The translations under genes and the position numbers were made by a program. Below, in pieces: positions 1-8,898 of a stretch of 39,607 bases of DNA. Positions within the stretch are counted from its first letter, which is position 1; every line of letters begins with the position of its first letter. The notes beneath the pieces were generated by a model. The model ran no database searches and was not told the origin of the DNA. It saw only the letters and a program-made list of their open reading frames with translations. The stretch comes from Candidatus Saccharibacteria bacterium UBA5152 (GTDB taxonomy: Bacteria; Patescibacteriota; Saccharimonadia; Saccharimonadales; UBA4665): assembly GCA_002413755.1 (NCBI GenBank), contig DHXQ01000012.1, forward strand, positions 8,970-48,576. The letters are read 5' to 3'.

Positions 1-1608
1 GCTTCGATTGATAATTTCCTGAATACCTTCCCTGACAGCTGTATTAGCTCAAATAGCGGCTTCCGGGCTATCGATCCGACAGGCTATAATCCCACTGATG
101 GCTATATATATGGTGGCTACGTCACCGCCGGCCAGGTCATTTATGATTCCGCCCAAGCTTACGGGCTCAATCCGCAGGTAATACTAGCAACACTCCAAAA
201 GGAACAAAGCCTGGTTGTCGGCGGCGCTAGTTATTGTAATGACGGCAACGAGCACAAATATGCGGCTGCCGTCGGCTACGGTTGTCCGGACAGCGGTACG
301 AGCTACAGTTACACTGGGCTCGACCTATACCAGCGCAACGGCGTGACGATATCTAGCACTGGTACAACCTGTGTTAACAGCGCCAACAAGGCCGGCTTCT
401 CGCAGCAGGTAATCCGGGCGGCGTGGCTATTTAAATTCGGCGAAGAGCGTTCCAAAGGTAATATCGGCTGGGCGGTAATCAAAGGTGACTGGGTCAATAC
501 TGATGACCCTCAATCCTGCTATGGCGGCCCGATGACCACAGGCACCTGGCAGCGCTGCCCCAGCGGTTCTACTGCCTACTATGATGGCTATACGACAATT
601 GATGGCACTGCCGTTCATATGGACTCCGGCGCCACAGCCGCCCTTTACTGGTATACCCCGCATTTCCATGGCAACCAGAACTTCTTTGATCTGTTTGTTA
701 GTTGGTTCGGCTCGCCATATTCCGGAACTTGCATCTCGTCACTGACGAACGGTGCTACCGACGTCATTTTCAACAACCGCAAGGGTAAACAGACGGCGAT
801 CGGTAACTTCATGATTTACTCCGGAGCAGCCACAAACTGCGTCGAGTTCCATGGGTGGAATCCAAACCTCAACACCTGGGCTGGCCACAATGCGTCCAAT
901 TCGTCCAGTATTAATCCGGATGATAGCGAGATTAGATTCGCTGACATATACGGTACCGGTACAAAGGTCCCTGTTCTGATCGGACTCAAAAATACCGGCT
1001 CGGGTAAGGTTGAGTTCCATATTTGGAATAGCGACTTACAGACCTGGTCGCAGCACATCATATCAAATGCCCCGTGCATTGATACCGCCGTGTCAAAAAT
1101 CGAATTCGCCGACCTTAACGGTGATGGCAAGGATGAGGGCGTGCTGATTGGCGAGGGGAATGGCAGTACCTCTACGGACAATATTGAGTTCCATGTCTGG
1201 AGCCAGAATTTCCAAAGTTTCAGTAGCAACATCGTCAGCAATTCGCATACCCTTGACCCGGCAGTATCTACGGTTCAATTTGCTGATTTTGACGGTGATG
1301 GCCGCGATGTTGGTGTCCTCATCGGACAAGGCAACGGTAGTACATCGACAGGCAACATTGAATTCCATATTTGGGACACCAATTTCGGCTCATGGAGCCA
1401 GCACATCGTCTCCAACTCGCACACCATCGATCCGACAGTCAGCAAAATAATGTTTGCTAATGTCAATGGTGATGGCCGCGACTATGGCGTCCTCGTTGGA
1501 CTCCGACCCCCCACCGGTAGCGGTAACATTGAGTTCCATGTTTGGAACGGTGGCCTGCAAAGCTGGAATAGGCACATCGCCAGCAATCAGTCGGCTGTAG
1601 TTAACTAG
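1..1608 (+). CDS. Secreted surface protein with FG-GAP-like repeats, 5'-truncated by window edge
   Basis: Frame 1 is open from the first base to TAG at 1606-1608, so the true start lies upstream of the window; at least 535 codons are visible. The early visible part contains a segment reading GLNPQVILATLQKEQSL (about 163-213), which resembles the helix around the catalytic Glu of lysozyme-like wall hydrolases; that match is inference. The C-terminal half is five repeats of 56-58 residues, each opening with (V/I)EFH-W; most carry a D-NGDGKD/DGDGRD-type calcium-binding loop followed by GVLIG, typical of FG-GAP/VCBS beta-propeller blades. Several cysteines and the Gly/Ser/Asn-rich composition fit an exported protein. 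No sortase motif or C-terminal membrane anchor is seen. It is probably an adhesin or wall-active surface protein. Confidence 0.75.
   Translation, partial: ASIDNFLNTFPDSCISSNSGFRAIDPTGYNPTDGYIYGGYVTAGQVIYDSAQAYGLNPQVILATLQKEQSLVVGGASYCNDGNEHKYAAAVGYGCPDSGTSYSYTGLDLYQRNGVTISSTGTTCVNSANKAGFSQQVIRAAWLFKFGEERSKGNIGWAVIKGDWVNTDDPQSCYGGPMTTGTWQRCPSGSTAYYDGYTTIDGTAVHMDSGATAALYWYTPHFHGNQNFFDLFVSWFGSPYSGTCISSLTNGATDVIFNNRKGKQTAIGNFMIYSGAATNCVEFHGWNPNLNTWAGHNASNSSSINPDDSEIRFADIYGTGTKVPVLIGLKNTGSGKVEFHIWNSDLQTWSQHIISNAPCIDTAVSKIEFADLNGDGKDEGVLIGEGNGSTSTDNIEFHVWSQNFQSFSSNIVSNSHTLDPAVSTVQFADFDGDGRDVGVLIGQGNGSTSTGNIEFHIWDTNFGSWSQHIVSNSHTIDPTVSKIMFANVNGDGRDYGVLVGLRPPTGSGNIEFHVWNGGLQSWNRHIASNQSAVVN
841..1605 (+). 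repeat. Five in-frame FG-GAP-like protein repeats
   Basis: Repeat units begin at 841, 1009, 1183, 1357 and 1528, a period of 168-174 bp; the last is incomplete. Each unit starts with a (V/I)EFH.W motif. The acidic loop is DGDGRD- or NGDGKD-like in units 2-4 and degenerate in unit 1. DNA-level similarity is highest between units 2, 3 and 4, suggesting internal duplication. Confidence 0.8.
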
Positions 1609-1637
1609 TTGTCAATCTGGCAGTAAATACCGCTAAC

Positions 1638-1646
1638 TGGTATCAT
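1638..1646 (+). promoter_or_regulatory. Extended -10 promoter (TGG-TATCAT), leaderless-type spacing
   Basis: TATCAT at 1641-1646 is preceded by TGG, an extended -10. The ATG at 1654 lies 7 nt beyond the hexamer, about where transcription would start, so the glycosyltransferase mRNA is probably leaderless. No -35 consensus is seen. Confidence 0.5.
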
Positions 1647-1653
1647 TGGAGTA

Positions 1654-4221
1654 ATGTCTGAAAAAATGGTCAAAAGTTGTTTAGTTATATCTTACGGCCC
1701 GGTTCCAACCCCAGAATTTCAGACCGTTGAGGGCGGCGGGATGCGCGCCTGGGGCCTGGCGGAAGGCCTACTGGCCAATGGGCTGGATGTCACCATTGGT
1801 ATAAATGCCGGCTTTCCGCAAAAACTGCAGCAGCACGACGGTATCCGGTTGGCTAACTGGAGTCTGGATGCTGACTTCGTCCAGCTGATAAATTCGTTCG
1901 ATGCGGTGGTTGTCAGCTACTGTATGGGCGACCCGTCGGTATTTGTCGCCGACAACATCAATGACGATGTACAGCTCGTCCTGGACGCTTACGTGCCGAT
2001 ATATATCGAGGTCTCAGCCCGCGATTCCAAGGATATCGAGACCGAGTACGGTAATTACATGGCTGACATTCAGCGCTTTAACCGCGTTCTCAAGCGCGGC
2101 GACTTCTTCTTGTACGCTAACAGCGCCCAAGAGCTGCTCTACAGCGGTGTGCTATCGGCGCTGGGCGTTATCAACCCCCGGTCATACCGCGAAACGCGCT
2201 TGATCGAAGCCCCCTTCGGTATTCACCGCACCCCGGCCACTCCGCGCCTGAACCCTTATGCTGAGCTCGGGATACCCAAGGATGCTTTTGTCGTCCTGTG
2301 GTTCGGCGGTATCTACCCATGGTTCCGAATCGAGGAATATCTCGAAGCAATCAAAGCCCTGGAGACCGACAAGGATATCCTGTTTGTATTCGTCGGCGGC
2401 AAAAACCCCTTCAATCCCAACCCTGACTTCTTCCGGCAATATGATACGGCCGTCAAGTTTGCCGAAGACCGTAAGCTCATCAACAGCAAGATTTACTTCG
2501 TCGACTGGGTAGATTTTGACGACCGTGTTAACTGGTTTGCCCATGCTGATGTCGTAGTCAGCCTCAACCAGCCCGGTGAAGAGAACAAGTACTCCTGGCG
2601 TACCCGGGTGATGGATTTTGTCTGGGGAGAAGTGGTCACCATTTCTAATGGTGGCGATCCGTTGAGCGAAGAACTGATTGCCAACGGCGCTGCCCTTCGT
2701 TTAGCCGATCTGTCGGGTAAAGCCCTGGCTGGCGAGATTAAGCAGCTCAAAAACAAGCCGGCCGAACTGCAAGCCATGAAAAAGCAGGTTATTGCACTCA
2801 AGCAAAAATACTTCTGGGATGTGGTAACCGAAAAGCTTTCGGAGCACATCACGTCCGGCACACACCCCTACGCCCTAGAGCAGCCGTTTCGCCAACAACT
2901 CGGCGGGGCAAGTGAAACAATTATGCAGGCGGCCACTATCAGCCGCGGCAAGCTGGGACGAATCGCAGAAATGCCGTTTAAAGTCGTCCGCAAGATGCGC
3001 CAGAAGGGAGTGGTGCGCAGTGCTAAAATTGGTGTATCGATCGTCAAAAACCAGATCAAAAATCGCCAGCCAGTCGCCCGGCCGTCACAGTTCATCTTTA
3101 TCTCGCACCCCATCAACAATACCGGCGCGCCGGTTGTCCTACTGCAAGTTATCGAAGAGTACGTCAAAAAATACGGTGCCCGACGGGTGCGGTTGATCGC
3201 GCCCGGTGTCGAAAAGGAGCAAAAGGACTATTTGCGCAAACTCGGGGTATCGGTCGAGCAGGCGGTATTTGGCGTCGGGTTCCGTTTCATCCGGCTGCAG
3301 CTCGGCCTGCGCTCCGACGACGTAGTTTTCATGAACACCGTGGCAATCTACGAGAACTACCGCGACTTCATCCTGCTCTGGCTACACAACAAACGGCTCA
3401 AGCATGCCTATTGGTTTATCCATGAGGACCTGGCGCAACTACCACTTGTCTATAAAGACTTCCTAGCACCGCAAAATGTTGACCGTATCCAACGGCTCGC
3501 CAAGCAGGGCTCGCTCAACCTGCTCTTCCCATCGCAGCGCACCGCCCAGGAATATCGGGATGCTCTCAAAATATCCAATGTTACCCCTGTTAATTTACAC
3601 GTTGAAGTTGACAGTGAATTCATAAAACCTAAGAGACTACAAGACTTCAAGACGCTTAAATTCCTGATCTCTGGCACATCGTCCGATGGCCGCAAAGGCC
3701 AGATACTGGCCCTCAGTGCATTAGAGTATTATCAGACGCATTATCAGCAGAAGCACCCGGAGTGGTATCGGCCGTTCGAATTACACTTGATAGCCATCGG
3801 CGATGACTACATATCAAATCAGATTAAATGGCTCAGCCAGTCGCTGTTCCAGGACCAGATTAAGGTCTACGGCTTCCTGCCCAAGCACGATGCCCTGGCG
3901 ATCGCCTCCATCTGCAACAGTGTGATCTGCTGCTCGCTCAACGAAACTTTCGGCCTGTACATTGCCGAAGGCATGCTGATGGGGCATGTCATATTGCGCA
4001 ACGACGTAGCCGGTGTCGATGAGCAGCTCGTCGATGGTAAGAACGGCCTACTGATTGATCACACCGACATCCCGAAGTTCGCGGCCGCTATCGAAAAGCT
4101 ACTCAACAAATCGACCTATTCCAACGAAGCTCTGCTGGCGATGAGCCGCGCCTCGCAGGAAATTATTGGCACTTATAGCAAATACACCTACGTTGATCAG
4201 ATCGAAGCGATTACGCACTAA
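1654..4221 (+). CDS. Two-module GT-B/GT4-type glycosyltransferase
   Basis: This is an 855-residue protein with two successive glycosyltransferase modules. The N-terminal module (about residues 5-410) begins like a GT4 enzyme with a GGGMRAWGLAEGL glycine-rich loop and holds a WFGGIYPW nucleotide-sugar-domain motif. A basic linker follows (about 420-475). The C-terminal module (about 475-850) has the SGTSSDGRKG loop and a clear E-x7-E donor-binding motif (ETFGLYIAE, about 763-775). No signal peptide or TM helix is seen, so it is probably cytoplasmic and acts on a polysaccharide or lipid-linked glycan. ATG at 1654 fits the upstream -10; ATG at 1666 is an alternative. Its 3' end overlaps the convergent methyltransferase by 4 nt. 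Acceptor and sugar cannot be told from sequence. Confidence 0.85.
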   Translation: MSEKMVKSCLVISYGPVPTPEFQTVEGGGMRAWGLAEGLLANGLDVTIGINAGFPQKLQQHDGIRLANWSLDADFVQLINSFDAVVVSYCMGDPSVFVADNINDDVQLVLDAYVPIYIEVSARDSKDIETEYGNYMADIQRFNRVLKRGDFFLYANSAQELLYSGVLSALGVINPRSYRETRLIEAPFGIHRTPATPRLNPYAELGIPKDAFVVLWFGGIYPWFRIEEYLEAIKALETDKDILFVFVGGKNPFNPNPDFFRQYDTAVKFAEDRKLINSKIYFVDWVDFDDRVNWFAHADVVVSLNQPGEENKYSWRTRVMDFVWGEVVTISNGGDPLSEELIANGAALRLADLSGKALAGEIKQLKNKPAELQAMKKQVIALKQKYFWDVVTEKLSEHITSGTHPYALEQPFRQQLGGASETIMQAATISRGKLGRIAEMPFKVVRKMRQKGVVRSAKIGVSIVKNQIKNRQPVARPSQFIFISHPINNTGAPVVLLQVIEEYVKKYGARRVRLIAPGVEKEQKDYLRKLGVSVEQAVFGVGFRFIRLQLGLRSDDVVFMNTVAIYENYRDFILLWLHNKRLKHAYWFIHEDLAQLPLVYKDFLAPQNVDRIQRLAKQGSLNLLFPSQRTAQEYRDALKISNVTPVNLHVEVDSEFIKPKRLQDFKTLKFLISGTSSDGRKGQILALSALEYYQTHYQQKHPEWYRPFELHLIAIGDDYISNQIKWLSQSLFQDQIKVYGFLPKHDALAIASICNSVICCSLNETFGLYIAEGMLMGHVILRNDVAGVDEQLVDGKNGLLIDHTDIPKFAAAIEKLLNKSTYSNEALLAMSRASQEIIGTYSKYTYVDQIEAITH

Positions 4222-5120
4222 TCCTTGTGCTTTAGGTGGGAGCTGATGCGGTGGATGGGGTGCCGCCTAGCCTGTAGTTGGGCTTCAAGCTCCTTCGTTT
4301 TGTCGACGTAATACTGGATGATTTTGGCCTGCTCTTTGGCGTGTTCGTCGAGATTGTGGACTTTGGTATTCAAGTCGTCGATAGCTGCGTTACGGATTGC
4401 CTCCGGCTTGTCGACAGGTTTGAAATCGGCCGGTTTGGCGGTTTGCGCCTCGGGGCTAAGTACCAGCTTAAACTGGAAGGCCCGCGCCTCGGGGCTGTTG
4501 ACTGTCTTCCAGAATTTTTCATTGGGCTCAAGCCCGTTTTGCTTCAATAACTTTTTAATAACCGTATCGGGGTAGTCGTTAGAGGTATAGTCGAGACTCT
4601 TTAGGCTATAACCAGCAGCCTGCACCATGCTGGTCAGCGAACGCTTGGTCCAATATTTGAGATGGGTGTTGTCGAGTATACCCATGGATTCATATTCAAA
4701 ATTACCACCTAATAATTCGAGCCGGACGCTGATGTGTGCAACGTTTGGGGTTGAAATAAACAGTAACCCGTCCTTACGCAGCAGCTTTTTACATTTTTCG
4801 ATTGCCAGTTGTGGATCCTTGAGGTGTTCGATGACATCGCCAAAGAAAATGTAGTCGTACTGGCGCTCATATATTTCAGCTGGCCACTCACCATCGATAT
4901 CGAAGCTGTAGACCCCGTCGAGTACTTTCCTGGCCTGTTTGATGTCGTCACTGATCTCGACACCGTAGACAGCTGCGTGCTTAGCTTGCTTGACCAGACT
5001 TCCAAAATAACCGGTGCTGCAGCCGAAGTCCAGGAAGGTGCAATCATCCTTGATGTAATCAAACATCCAACCTATCGCATCCTTGAGAACTGGGGGCATA
5101 TTTTCTGAGTATTTTGACAT
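4218..5120 (-). CDS. Class I SAM-dependent methyltransferase
   Basis: The 300-residue protein has a Rossmann methyltransferase core: motif I LDFGCSTGYFGSL (about 31-43), an acidic strand-2 end (VYGVEIS), then YDYIFFGDVIEHLKDP, the usual Methyltransf_11/23 motif, followed by DGLLFISTPNVAH. The C-terminal quarter is charged and probably coiled (LNTKVHNLDEHAKEQAKII). In a glycan cluster the likely role is methylation of a sugar or of a chain terminus, which in Wzt-type systems can cap the polymer; this role is inference. It stands alone on the minus strand, with a -10 just upstream of its ATG. Confidence 0.8.
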   Translation of the reverse strand: MSKYSENMPPVLKDAIGWMFDYIKDDCTFLDFGCSTGYFGSLVKQAKHAAVYGVEISDDIKQARKVLDGVYSFDIDGEWPAEIYERQYDYIFFGDVIEHLKDPQLAIEKCKKLLRKDGLLFISTPNVAHISVRLELLGGNFEYESMGILDNTHLKYWTKRSLTSMVQAAGYSLKSLDYTSNDYPDTVIKKLLKQNGLEPNEKFWKTVNSPEARAFQFKLVLSPEAQTAKPADFKPVDKPEAIRNAAIDDLNTKVHNLDEHAKEQAKIIQYYVDKTKELEAQLQARRHPIHRISSHLKHKD

Positions 5121-5126
5121 GGCTTT

Positions 5127-5132
5127 AGTATA
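5127..5132 (-). promoter_or_regulatory. -10 box TATACT, leaderless-type spacing
   Basis: Read on the minus strand, TATACT ends 6 nt before the ATG of the methyltransferase (start at 5120). No Shine-Dalgarno fits in that gap, so a leaderless mRNA is expected. Confidence 0.45.
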
Positions 5133-5134
5133 TC

Positions 5135-5833
5135 CTATCCCTTAGCTAGAAGTTTTGTGATATCCGGGCTGCACAGCAGGGCAATATTCTGCCTGACTTT
5201 TGCCTCGTCCCAGTCCCACCACCGCAACTGACATAATTTATCAATCGTATCGCCATCAAAGCGATACTTCAGCAGCTGGGCGGGCACGCCGCCGGCAATG
5301 GCGTACGGCGGCACGTCCTTGATGACTAACGACCCAGCCGCAATCACTGCACCGTCGCCGATGGTGACGCCAGACAATATAGTTGCGCCAAATCCGATCC
5401 AGACGTCATTACCGATGACAATATTACCCTTGCTGCTCGGGTGGCCGGTTATCGCCTCGGCTTCGGGCCATAGCTGCTTAAGCGCTGGAAACGGATAGGT
5501 TGTAACCCAGTCTGTACGATGGTTACCGCCGAGTAATATCGTCACCCCTTCAGCGATCGACGTGTAATCGCCAATAATAAGTTTGGTGCCCTCTTCCCAG
5601 TCGTACACCTTTGGGTGGCCGTAAGTGTGCCGACCTATCTGATAGGCGTCATTGCTGAGGTAGTTTGCTGTCAGGCGCGATTCGTCGGTGGCCGGTTGTA
5701 CCACTTCGACTTCTGGCTCGGGCTCGGCAGCAGGAGCGGGTGGCTCCACGGGTGGTTGCGGCTGGCGGCCAACTAATCGGCTCAAACGACCTATATTAGC
5801 GCGCAACATAGTTATTTGTCCGATCCGTGCCAA
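5135..5833 (-). CDS. CatB/XAT-type left-handed beta-helix O-acetyltransferase
   Basis: This 232-residue protein has a hexapeptide-repeat acyltransferase body typical of the xenobiotic/virginiamycin acetyltransferase family. It reads IGDYTSIAEGVTILLGGNHRTDWVTTYPF (His of GGNH is the expected catalytic base), then IVIGNDVWIGFGATILSGVTIGDGAVIAAGSLV and the PPYAIAGGVPAQ turn. The family transfers acetyl from acetyl-CoA to a hydroxyl. Residues 20-50 are a Pro/Glu/Val-rich extension not usual for the family. The start overlaps the 3' end of wzt by 22 nt, so the two are co-transcribed. It probably acetylates the exported polysaccharide; the acceptor is unknown. Confidence 0.85.
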   Translation of the reverse strand: MARIGQITMLRANIGRLSRLVGRQPQPPVEPPAPAAEPEPEVEVVQPATDESRLTANYLSNDAYQIGRHTYGHPKVYDWEEGTKLIIGDYTSIAEGVTILLGGNHRTDWVTTYPFPALKQLWPEAEAITGHPSSKGNIVIGNDVWIGFGATILSGVTIGDGAVIAAGSLVIKDVPPYAIAGGVPAQLLKYRFDGDTIDKLCQLRWWDWDEAKVRQNIALLCSPDITKLLAKG

Positions 5834-7008
5834 TCGGCTTCAAGATTGACGATACCTTCCCAGTCCATCGTCGAATCCTTTTTGACGATAAAGCTCGGGC
5901 CTTTGTCGTGGAATTCCAGCGATTGGTGGCGGTCCGCACCGAAGGCGCCGTACATTACGTAGTACCGGCCCGGCCCGAGATTGAGCTTGATACTGAGGTC
6001 GAACGAGCGCCTACCCGTCGCAACCACGTCTTTCATGCTGTCGAGCTCCAGCGTGTTGACGCCGTACAGCATTTCTCCGGTCTCTTTCATGATCGCTGCG
6101 CCGATGTTTTGCAATTTGAGTTTGTCTGTCCAGGCAAACGAAATATTCAAGTTGTCGTCAGTCCGGAAGCTGGTCACTGGCCGGCCACTAGTATCGGTAA
6201 TTTTTGCCTGGAACGAGCCGGCTTCGGCTAGCTCGTTCCGCGACTCGGTCTGCTTATCGATTTGCTGCTGGTTGAGTTTGGTGTACATGTCAGCAATCTT
6301 GGCTGGCTTACCAACTTCGACGACCTTACTGTTATCGATCAGTAGCGCCCGGCTACAGAAGCGGTTGACGCTGGCCATGTCGTGAGTAACCAAAATAACC
6401 GTCTTTTTCTGGGCCTTGTACTGCTCGAAAACATCGATGCATTTCTGCTGGAAGCTCTCGTCGCCAACCGCCAGAACCTCGTCGAGGATCAGGATATCAC
6501 TGCGGGCCCGGATAGCGATAGAGAACGCTAGCCGAACCTGCATACCCGACGAATAGTTCTTAAGTTTCTGATCCATGAAGCGTTCAATTTCGGCGAAGTC
6601 GACGATCTCGTCGTACATGGCCTGCATTTCAGTGCGGTTGAAGCCTAGCAAAGCTCCGTTCAGATAAACATTTTCCCGGCCTGTGAGCTCGTAGTTAAAA
6701 CCAACGCCCAACTCAATAAACGGAATCAGCTTACCACTAACCTGTACCGAACCGGTGGTCGGCTGATAAATGCCGGATAGAATTTTCAGTAGGGTACTTT
6801 TGCCGCTACCGTTGCGGCCGACGATGCCGAAAAATTCGCCCTTTTTGACATCAAATGTGACGTCATCCAGTACCTGCTGCCGCTCGAACGAGCGATTGCC
6901 ACGGCGCAGTGCTCCAATCAGGGCACCTTTTATCGAGGTCTGCTTCTCGTGGGGTAGCTTGAAAGTCTTACTGACGTGCTCGACCTGGACGGCTATGTCA
7001 TCCTGCAT
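5812..7008 (-). CDS. wzt: Polysaccharide ABC exporter ATPase with Wzt C-terminal domain
   Basis: A 398-residue ABC ATPase: Walker A GRNGSGKST (64-72), signature YSSGMQVRL (152-160), Walker B ILILDEVLAVGD (172-183) and H-loop HD (209-210). The TSIKGAL segment before the ATPase core is typical of the TagH/RfbE/KpsT subfamily. Residues from about 250 onward form an extra domain matching the Wzt carbohydrate-binding domain, which in O-antigen systems recognises the finished chain before export. The start follows the permease stop directly, with Shine-Dalgarno GGAGG 8 nt upstream inside the wzm 3' end. With wzm it forms a membrane exporter for a lipid-linked glycan or teichoic-acid-like polymer. 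Confidence 0.9.
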   Translation of the reverse strand: MQDDIAVQVEHVSKTFKLPHEKQTSIKGALIGALRRGNRSFERQQVLDDVTFDVKKGEFFGIVGRNGSGKSTLLKILSGIYQPTTGSVQVSGKLIPFIELGVGFNYELTGRENVYLNGALLGFNRTEMQAMYDEIVDFAEIERFMDQKLKNYSSGMQVRLAFSIAIRARSDILILDEVLAVGDESFQQKCIDVFEQYKAQKKTVILVTHDMASVNRFCSRALLIDNSKVVEVGKPAKIADMYTKLNQQQIDKQTESRNELAEAGSFQAKITDTSGRPVTSFRTDDNLNISFAWTDKLKLQNIGAAIMKETGEMLYGVNTLELDSMKDVVATGRRSFDLSIKLNLGPGRYYVMYGAFGADRHQSLEFHDKGPSFIVKKDSTMDWEGIVNLEADWHGSDK

Positions 7009-7821
7009 CTAAATATCCTCCGCGAAGCTTTGGGAACGACTGCGAAAATAGGCCAGCCCGATGAAGAATACGACAATAACTATTACAAATGGTATTAGCA
7101 TATACGGACCGTTGTTGAATACCCGAGCCACGGTTATAACCTTGGGGTCGTGCGTCACCACCGCGAAGCGGGCATCCTGAATCGCCTGCGCCATTGGATT
7201 AAGGAGTTGCAGTTTTTGGTAGCGGGCGGGGATGATCGTCATAGAGTACAGAATCGGTGTTATATAAAATCCGAGCTGGAGTATCACTTCCCAGATATAG
7301 CCGATGTCGCGGAACTTCACGAATGCAGCCGACAAAAAAAGTGAAATACCAAGTGCAAAGACATAGACTTCTATCAAAATAAGTGGCAGCCATAAGATTG
7401 ATGACATGATATCGACGCGGTTGATAGCAACCACAACAACAACGACTACCAAGTTAAGCCCGAGGTTTATCAGAGCCGATATGCTACTACTGAAGACAAT
7501 TGTCCAGCGTGGGATCCGGATTTTGCGGATCAGATCCCCACGCCCCACGATAGAGCCGAGACTTTGGGTGGTCATGTCCGTAAAGAACGTCCAAAGCACA
7601 ACGCCAAGTAAAAGATAAACAGGGAAATGCGGGATATTATCACCCGACTTAATGACCAGTGCGAAAATAACATACAGGATGCCGAACAGCATCAGCGGCC
7701 GCAGCAACGACCAGGCGTAACCGAGTACCGAACCCTGGTAGCGAAGTTTGAAATCAGTCCGGACCAGTTCAGATAATAGCGCCCGGTTCTGTTTCGAAAA
7801 AATGCGGTGTACGATCTCCAT
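7009..7821 (-). CDS. wzm: Polysaccharide ABC exporter permease (ABC-2, Wzm/TagG type)
   Basis: The 270-residue permease has the ABC-2 transporter pattern: an N-terminal amphipathic segment with LVRTDFKLRYQGSVLGYAWSLL, typical of Wzm/TagG, six hydrophobic helices, and a C-terminal charged tail. I chose ATG at 7821 (MEIVHRIF). A longer reading frame to 7923 would run across the divergent gene at 7850 and lacks family similarity. The stop TAG directly abuts the wzt ATG. No strong Shine-Dalgarno is visible before 7821. Only 28 bp separate this start from the divergent GT2 gene, so their promoters must overlap. Confidence 0.88.
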   Translation of the reverse strand: MEIVHRIFSKQNRALLSELVRTDFKLRYQGSVLGYAWSLLRPLMLFGILYVIFALVIKSGDNIPHFPVYLLLGVVLWTFFTDMTTQSLGSIVGRGDLIRKIRIPRWTIVFSSSISALINLGLNLVVVVVVVAINRVDIMSSILWLPLILIEVYVFALGISLFLSAAFVKFRDIGYIWEVILQLGFYITPILYSMTIIPARYQKLQLLNPMAQAIQDARFAVVTHDPKVITVARVFNNGPYMLIPFVIVIVVFFIGLAYFRSRSQSFAEDI

Positions 7822-7832
7822 TGCTAATGGTC

Positions 7833-7838
7833 TATTAT
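7833..7838 (+). promoter_or_regulatory. -10 box TATTAT before GT2 gene
   Basis: TATTAT ends 11 nt before the ATG at 7850. Transcription should start about 4 nt before the start codon, a near-leaderless arrangement. The -35 region would lie within the first codons of the divergent wzm gene. Confidence 0.35.
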
Positions 7839-7849
7839 AGAGTAAGCGT

Positions 7850-8875
7850 ATGCCTAAGTCGATGAACAAACCTGTTGTAGTTATTCCCAATTGGGACGGT
7901 GAGGCCGGCCTTATAGCCTGCATTGATTCAGTGCTTGGCGGTAGCCTGGTGCCCTATCTAATCGTCGTCGATAATGGCTCGACCGATGGTTCGGTTGCCT
8001 TGATTGAGAGTAAATATCCTGGCGTTGAACTGATCAAACACGATCACAACCTGGGTTATACCGGTGGTGTAAATCCTGGTTACGCCCGGGCCATCGAACT
8101 CGGCGCCACCTACGTCGCCCCTTTCAACAATGATGCCGTCGCTGACAAGCTGTGGCTGGAAACACTGGTGACGTATCTGGATACTCATCCGGGTGTCGGT
8201 ATCGCCACCTGCAAGGTGGCTTCCAGCGACGGCACACACCTAGATAGCACTGGCGACTTGTACACTACCTGGGGTTTGCCATATCCGCGGGGCAGGGGGG
8301 AGCTCGACAGCGGCCAGTACGACTCGGCGGATTTCACTGAAATCTTTGGAGCCAGCGGTGCCGCCAGCCTGTATCGGGTCAGTATGCTTGATACAATCGG
8401 TCTGCTCGACGATGACTTCTTCGCCTATTACGAAGATGTTGATCTGAGCTTTCGAGCCCAACTCACCGGCTACAAGGTCCACTACGTGCCGAAGTCTATC
8501 ATCTACCACGAAACCGGTAGTACCGGCGGCCGCATCAAAGGTTTTCTGACTTATCAGACTATGAAGAACCTGCCAATGCTGCTCGTCAAAAATGTCCCTG
8601 CCCGCTTACTGCCGCCTATTCTGCCCCGCTTCATCCTGGTCTACCTGTCGTTCTTCGTATCCGCCCTGCAGCGCCACCAGTTCGGCTATGCCCTGCGCGG
8701 CGCCCTACGAGCCCTTGGATACGCGCCGCGCAAACTGCGCCAGCGCCGCCGGATCCAAAAAACCGCCACCGTCGATGCTACCTACATCGCCTCGCTACTA
8801 CTGTGGGATCTGCCACCAAATGCCACCCGGTTGCGCGGTTTGCGCTCCAAATGGCACAAGTTGCGCGGCAAATAG
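7850..8875 (+). CDS. GT2-family glycosyltransferase (rhamnosyltransferase-like)
   Basis: A 341-residue GT-A enzyme with VVIPNWDGEAGL at the N-terminus, the nucleotide-binding VVDNGSTDGS (about 40-49), HNLGYTGGVN, FNND in the position of the DXD metal-binding motif, and FFAYYEDVDLSFRAQLTGYKVHYVP, the ED-hL motif typical of WbbL/RfbF-like rhamnosyl- and galactofuranosyltransferases. The C-terminus has a hydrophobic stretch (LLPPILPRFILVYLSFFV, about 255-275), possibly membrane-associating, and a basic tail. ATG at 7850 is chosen; ATG at 7862 is an alternative. It is divergent from wzm and converges on aclA with a 23-nt gap. Confidence 0.88.
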   Translation: MPKSMNKPVVVIPNWDGEAGLIACIDSVLGGSLVPYLIVVDNGSTDGSVALIESKYPGVELIKHDHNLGYTGGVNPGYARAIELGATYVAPFNNDAVADKLWLETLVTYLDTHPGVGIATCKVASSDGTHLDSTGDLYTTWGLPYPRGRGELDSGQYDSADFTEIFGASGAASLYRVSMLDTIGLLDDDFFAYYEDVDLSFRAQLTGYKVHYVPKSIIYHETGSTGGRIKGFLTYQTMKNLPMLLVKNVPARLLPPILPRFILVYLSFFVSALQRHQFGYALRGALRALGYAPRKLRQRRRIQKTATVDATYIASLLLWDLPPNATRLRGLRSKWHKLRGK

Positions 8876-8898
8876 TCGGTGTAACTTCGACGCCCTTC

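Noticed and set aside
7822..7923. Longer N-terminus for wzm starting at 7923
   Set aside because: It would cross the start of the divergent GT2 gene and adds residues foreign to the permease family; ATG at 7821 fits the family start.
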